Assembly: GCF_002234675.1 (NCBI RefSeq)
Contig: NC_019864.2
Location: forward strand, 17,067,582-17,131,581
Reading direction: 5' to 3'
Source: Oryzias latipes
Taxonomy: Eukaryota > Chordata > Actinopteri > Beloniformes > Adrianichthyidae
Length of the DNA: 64,000 bases
A program made the translations under genes and the position numbers. Numbering within the stretch: the stretch's first letter is position 1; each line of letters begins with the position of its first letter. Under the pieces are notes generated by a model. The model was not told the origin of the DNA. It saw only the letters and a program-made list of their open reading frames with translations, and made no database searches. Of this stretch, positions 60,050 to 64,000 are shown one piece after another.

Positions 60050-62090
60050 TTAAATATTTTTCCTGCGTTACAAGCACTATCTCAAAGAATATGTGGATCC
60101 TAATCGGTCTCTGAATAGCAGCTCCTTCCCTCTCCGTGGGTTTGGGTGGCAGCATATATCAACTCCATTCAGTGTGACAATATTGTTTGGCTATCATTCG
60201 CTGCTTTAGGGTGAATGGCATCGATCCTCTTTTAACAACATTTGTTTCCTATTGTGTTAGGGGGTGCAGCAGCGGAGGGCAGACGTGTGAAAGTGGCTGT
60301 TTGATTCTCTTTTTCATCCCCATGACCTCAGCTTTTGTGTCTCGTCACCCTGGGAATGTCACGCCTCACTACTCTACTTTAAGATGTTTCAGAAAGTGCC
60401 CTTTGTTTTCACTTTTTTTAAGCTCACACAAAATTGTTCTTGGTCACCCCTCCACCCAAACCCCCCCTCCTGCTCCCGCTATAAAGGATACTTCAGAACG
60501 AGGCACGGTTCACAAGTGCAATGCAATTTGGCTTATCCGTGCCTTTGTTCGGGTTTCTACAAATGACCAAACATAGTGCAGACTTGATCTACTGCTGCTT
60601 GAACTCAGGAGTTTGGGAGCAGCCCCAAAAAAGAAAACCATTCAGATTCAGAGTCATGGTGGTATTTTCAGTGTGCACACTCGACAAAAGGCCTACCAAT
60701 ATCCCATAACCCTGAAGCTCAAAAAGGCACTCTGTATTAGTGGAAGAGGAGTAAAAAAAAAAGGTCTCTCTTTAAGCTGTAAAATACTAATTAATATGAC
60801 TTCTCAATTTAAACAAATATAAAAAACAGAAATTCGATCTTCGTAAAATACGCGCTGGAGAGTTTGCGCATCGTGCGTCTTTACGCACTGATGTTTAAAT
60901 TTTTGTGGGACCAACAGACATTTAATGCCTGTTTTTTTTTTTAAACATGCAGTCTGACTTGGTGTCAGGACATGTTTGGTACTTGGCAGAATGTTGTCAT
61001 TATCCGCGGTGTTTGAGTTGTGGCGACAGGGCCACTTCCTATTGAACAAAACATTTCCAGCCGAACATTAATGAGAAATGACAGCTGTTTAAAGCCACTC
61101 TGCAAAGAATGGAAGAAAAAGGAAAATGCAAGGAAGAGACATGTGAACGATAAATCTTTATTCTAAAGTTGCACAGATGTTACAAAGACATAACACATTT
61201 AAAGTGTTCATTTAATTTTGTAATTGAAAACAATTGATTAGTAGTGGTTTAAGAGGTCCAGAGACCGCTTCTCTTCAGCCTGCTCTTGCTTTTTTTTTTT
61301 TTTTTTTTTTGTGAAAGAGGCTCGGTGTTCCCCGCAATGCGATTCTTGTCGTAATCCATCAGACTGGTGATGGGGTGCACTGTGGGTTTTATGGGGGGGT
61401 AAATTAGCATAAATTATGAGTAAATCTGCGTGTGCGTGTGTGTGGTCTCTGGCTTTACAAACCCTCCAAGCGGAAAGGTGGCCCTGGCCAAACGCTTGAA
61501 TAGCACAAGCTCAAAATAGGCTTCCCATTTGGTTTTCACATTCATATAATTGACTTATGGATATTTTATACAGTTTTCCGCACACAATCCTGGAGGATGT
61601 ATTTGCATTTCTGAAGTACTTCTGAGTCTTCTTTACATAAACACAATGCAGGCCGGTTGCCTCATGAAGTTTCAGTTTGGACAGCACTGTTTGCTTTTGA
61701 GTTGATGTTTTCATATCATCTGCGTTATTTGCACAGCTCAGGGCCAAATTAGCCGAGAAAAACTAACAGTCGGCTCATCAACGAACTTTGCCCACGGCCA
61801 ATTATTTTCCGTGTCGTGTGCATTCTGTACACAATATATTAGAATTTAATTAGTCGAAGCAAAATGCACCTCCTCAGCAGTTTATCCGTAAAATTAGCTT
61901 TTCGGGAAAACGCGCACTGGAACGCGCTTTTCCGCAGAATTTCAGTCTCAAAATATACATTTCAGCGCGTAAAAAAACAATTAAGACAAACATTTGATTT
62001 AAATCGTCACATTACGCAAAAGTCTAAAACTGAGTGTCCAAAACTGCCTCCTTTCGTGAAATCTCTGCGTTTAAGTCCGTAAAAGCGCAT
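60050..62090. other. foxb1 upstream region
   Basis: Mixed unique sequence. It contains a T21-type run near 61291-61310 and a less AT-rich part at 61310-61480. Proximal regulatory elements for foxb1 probably lie here and in the next 600 bp, but I cannot place them. Confidence 0.35.
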
Positions 62091-62691
62091 ACCTTCACAC
62101 ACTGAGTGCCATCGCAGTTCAGTTCCGGTTACCGAGTCTTTTCGCCCCTTTTTCTGTCTTCAAATGGAAATGATTTCCATTGGCCCAAGGTGTCCATGTA
62201 AATAGGTGTAAATGAAACCAGATTATGCCTTCCTCCCACCCGCCCCTACACCCCCCTCCCCTCCTTTCTCCCATGGCAATTGTCATGTGATAGCAAAGAG
62301 GTGGCACATTAATGGAGCGCCTCTACGGGGGTCTTTTCTGCTAATGTCACTACATAAAACTATCAGATGGTTAGAGGAAGGCCATGGAGGCGTACGCTTA
62401 GCTAGTCGTATCAAGGACGCCAGAAGAAGTCCATTCAAGTCTGCAAGCGGGACAAGCTGACTTGTTTTGCCACAAAGATTTAGCGCAGCTGTGGCTCCAT
62501 AAATGTGCTCGCCTGCACACTGCGGAGGCGCTCGCACTGGCTGTTTTACGCAAGACGCAAGTCAAGCTGCCGGCAGGTCTGAAACTTCCCTCTGCGCGCG
62601 TTTTCATGTCGATCAGCAAACTGTTGACAGGGAATTAAGGGAGACTTGATCGCCGTTCCTCTCGCCGCCTCTCATCTGAACAGTACCGAGG
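62091..62691 (+). promoter_or_regulatory. putative foxb1 promoter and 5' UTR
   Basis: CpG content rises from about 62090 and is high at 62520-62691. A weak TATA-like 'ccataaatg' lies at about 62495-62503, roughly 190 bp before the start codon. The transcription start is not determinable from sequence alone. Confidence 0.4.
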
Positions 62692-63633
62692 ATGCCTCGT
62701 CCGGGGAGAAACACGTACAGCGACCAGAAGCCTCCGTACTCCTACATCTCCCTCACGGCCATGGCGATCCAAAGCTGTCCCGAGAAGATGCTTCCCCTCA
62801 GTGAAATCTACAAGTTCATCATGGATCGATTCCCGTATTATAGGGAAAACACTCAGCGGTGGCAAAACTCTTTGCGCCACAATTTGTCTTTTAACGACTG
62901 TTTCATCAAGATCCCCCGGCGCCCAGACCAGCCAGGTAAGGGCAGTTTCTGGGCTCTGCACCCAAACTGCGGGGACATGTTTGAGAACGGAAGTTTTCTA
63001 AGACGCAGAAAAAGGTTTAAGGTGTTGGCCGCCTCTGACACTTTGATCCCCACCAAGCAGTCGGATGCTGCGCATTACCTACAGCAGCAAGCCAAACTGA
63101 GACTGAGCGCCCTGGCAGCCACTGGCACACACCTGCCCCAGATGTCAACCTACAACCTCGGAGTTTCCCAGTCGACCACCTTCAAGCACCCGTTCGCCAT
63201 CGAGAACATCATCGCCAGAGAATACAAGGTCCCAGGGAGTCTGGCGTTCTCCACCATGCAGTCCATGTCCGCCGGCTACCCGCTGCACAACCAGCTGACG
63301 ACAGCCTGGCCCCACATGTACAACAGCAGCGTGATTGACACGGCGGCCCCGATCTCCATGGCGAGCAGCGACTACAGTGCATACGGCGTGCCCATAAAGT
63401 CCCTGTGTCACGGAGGACAGTCCTTGCCGGCCATCCCCGTGCCAATCAAGCCCACGCCGACATCCATGGCCGGATTCTCCGCGCTCCCTGCCCACATTCC
63501 CACCTTCCTATCGAACTCCCCGCAGTCTCTGAGCCCGACCTCCCCACAGACAGCGACCAGCCAAAGCAGCCCCGCAACTCCGAGCGAGACTCTGACGAGC
63601 TCCTCCGCGCTGCAGTCCGTGGCCGTGCATTGA
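62692..63633 (+). CDS. foxb1: forkhead box B1 transcription factor
   Basis: A single-exon 313-residue frame (human FOXB1 is 325). The N-terminus [20 protein letters not shown] and the forkhead domain at about 13-107 are nearly identical to human FOXB1. The recognition helix [13 protein letters not shown] lies at 59-71, and wing 2 ends in [10 protein letters not shown]. Downstream, [52 protein letters not shown] and the Ser/Thr-rich end closing with SVAVH are FOXB1 hallmarks and set it apart from FOXB2. By family it is a nuclear, DNA-binding regulator of midbrain, hindbrain, hypothalamic and spinal cord development. The start is chosen because it matches the conserved N-terminus exactly. GC and CpG content are higher than in the surrounding DNA, as usual for this family. 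Teleosts often have two foxb1 copies (a and b); I cannot say which this is. Its neighbour bnip2 matches the order in other vertebrates. Confidence 0.97.
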   Translation: MPRPGRNTYSDQKPPYSYISLTAMAIQSCPEKMLPLSEIYKFIMDRFPYYRENTQRWQNSLRHNLSFNDCFIKIPRRPDQPGKGSFWALHPNCGDMFENGSFLRRRKRFKVLAASDTLIPTKQSDAAHYLQQQAKLRLSALAATGTHLPQMSTYNLGVSQSTTFKHPFAIENIIAREYKVPGSLAFSTMQSMSAGYPLHNQLTTAWPHMYNSSVIDTAAPISMASSDYSAYGVPIKSLCHGGQSLPAIPVPIKPTPTSMAGFSALPAHIPTFLSNSPQSLSPTSPQTATSQSSPATPSETLTSSSALQSVAVH

Positions 63634-64000
63634 CCCGCTGCAGGCCGCCTCCTCCAACCAAAACCCAAAGTTTTTCCTTTCTTTTTTCATTTTCTTTCCT
63701 CCGCCGGAAATTATCAAGGCGAGTTGTTATCGTTCTCGATTTATTTGTGTTGAATGTGTCGCTTTAAATGGTGTCAAGGTCAGCACAGAATGGCACAGCG
63801 AAAGAATTGCTCTTGAAAAATATAAATTATTTGGATCTGTCTATTTTCACCTTATTACTCCACGGCCACACAACCCAGAAAACAGCAGCTTTGGGATCAG
63901 TTGTGTTCAGTATAAACAGCAACACTTGCACCGTTTCTGCAGGACCCCCCGACTCCATGTGTGCGTTTGGAGTGATGATACCAAATAGGACTTCAATTTT
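63634..64000 (+). other. foxb1 3' UTR and flank
   Basis: Begins with a pyrimidine-rich stretch (63670-63700). No canonical AATAAA is present up to the window end; ATATAAA-like sequence near 63819 is the best weak candidate, so the transcript may continue beyond the window. Confidence 0.4.

Noticed and set aside
62692-63633. foxb2 as the identity of the forkhead gene
   Set aside because: The C-terminal half and the SVAVH end match FOXB1, and no His/Ala-rich stretch typical of FOXB2 is present.
62283-63717. Several minus-strand open frames over foxb1
   Set aside because: GC-rich antisense shadows of foxb1 coding sequence; none resembles a protein family.

Overview
The window is teleost fish DNA: AT-rich vertebrate sequence with GT-AG introns, non-LTR retrotransposon ends, many hAT- and piggyBac-like non-autonomous elements, and genes whose closest remembered relatives are vertebrate. 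I cannot name the species. Four protein-coding genes can be read, three of them identified firmly: a furin-like-repeat membrane protein (5.2-22.1 kb, +), gcnt3 (22.7-24.0 kb, +), bnip2 (25.2-33.6 kb, -) and foxb1 (62.7-63.6 kb, +). I rebuilt exons by hand from splice consensus, reading phase and family similarity. In both multi-exon genes every junction keeps frame, giving proteins of about 960 and 452 residues.

Region by region: 1-5.1 kb has no gene I can support and holds a decayed Tc1-type transposon and two MITE-like repeats. 5.2-22.1 kb is a 16-coding-exon gene for a secreted-then-anchored protein of about 16 CxxCxxxCxxC furin-like repeats, one membrane segment and a 74-residue tail. It resembles the C-terminal half of PCSK5 isoform B but has its own signal peptide and no protease domain. 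Its introns hold a hAT-like MITE, an L2-like LINE end that runs into an ATGA microsatellite, and two TTAA-type palindromic elements. gcnt3 follows only about 550 bp downstream. bnip2 converges on gcnt3 from the other strand. From about 34 to 62 kb there is a 28-kb gene desert upstream of foxb1, with mobile elements (including a 1,478-bp hAT-type element with a perfect 8-bp target duplication) separated by non-repetitive blocks that look like candidate regulatory DNA.

The order furin-repeat gene / gcnt3 / bnip2 / foxb1 mirrors human 15q22 (GCNT3, BNIP2, FOXB1) and its ohnologous region 9q21 (PCSK5, GCNT1, PRUNE2, FOXB2). The first gene is therefore best seen as the PCSK5-side member of this paralogon without its protease. 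The four genes do not form a pathway: they are an extracellular Cys-rich membrane protein, a Golgi O-glycan branching enzyme, a cytosolic BCH-domain scaffold and a forkhead transcription factor. Two good matches to the CTCF consensus lie on either side of bnip2 and may separate the housekeeping-like genes from the foxb1 domain.
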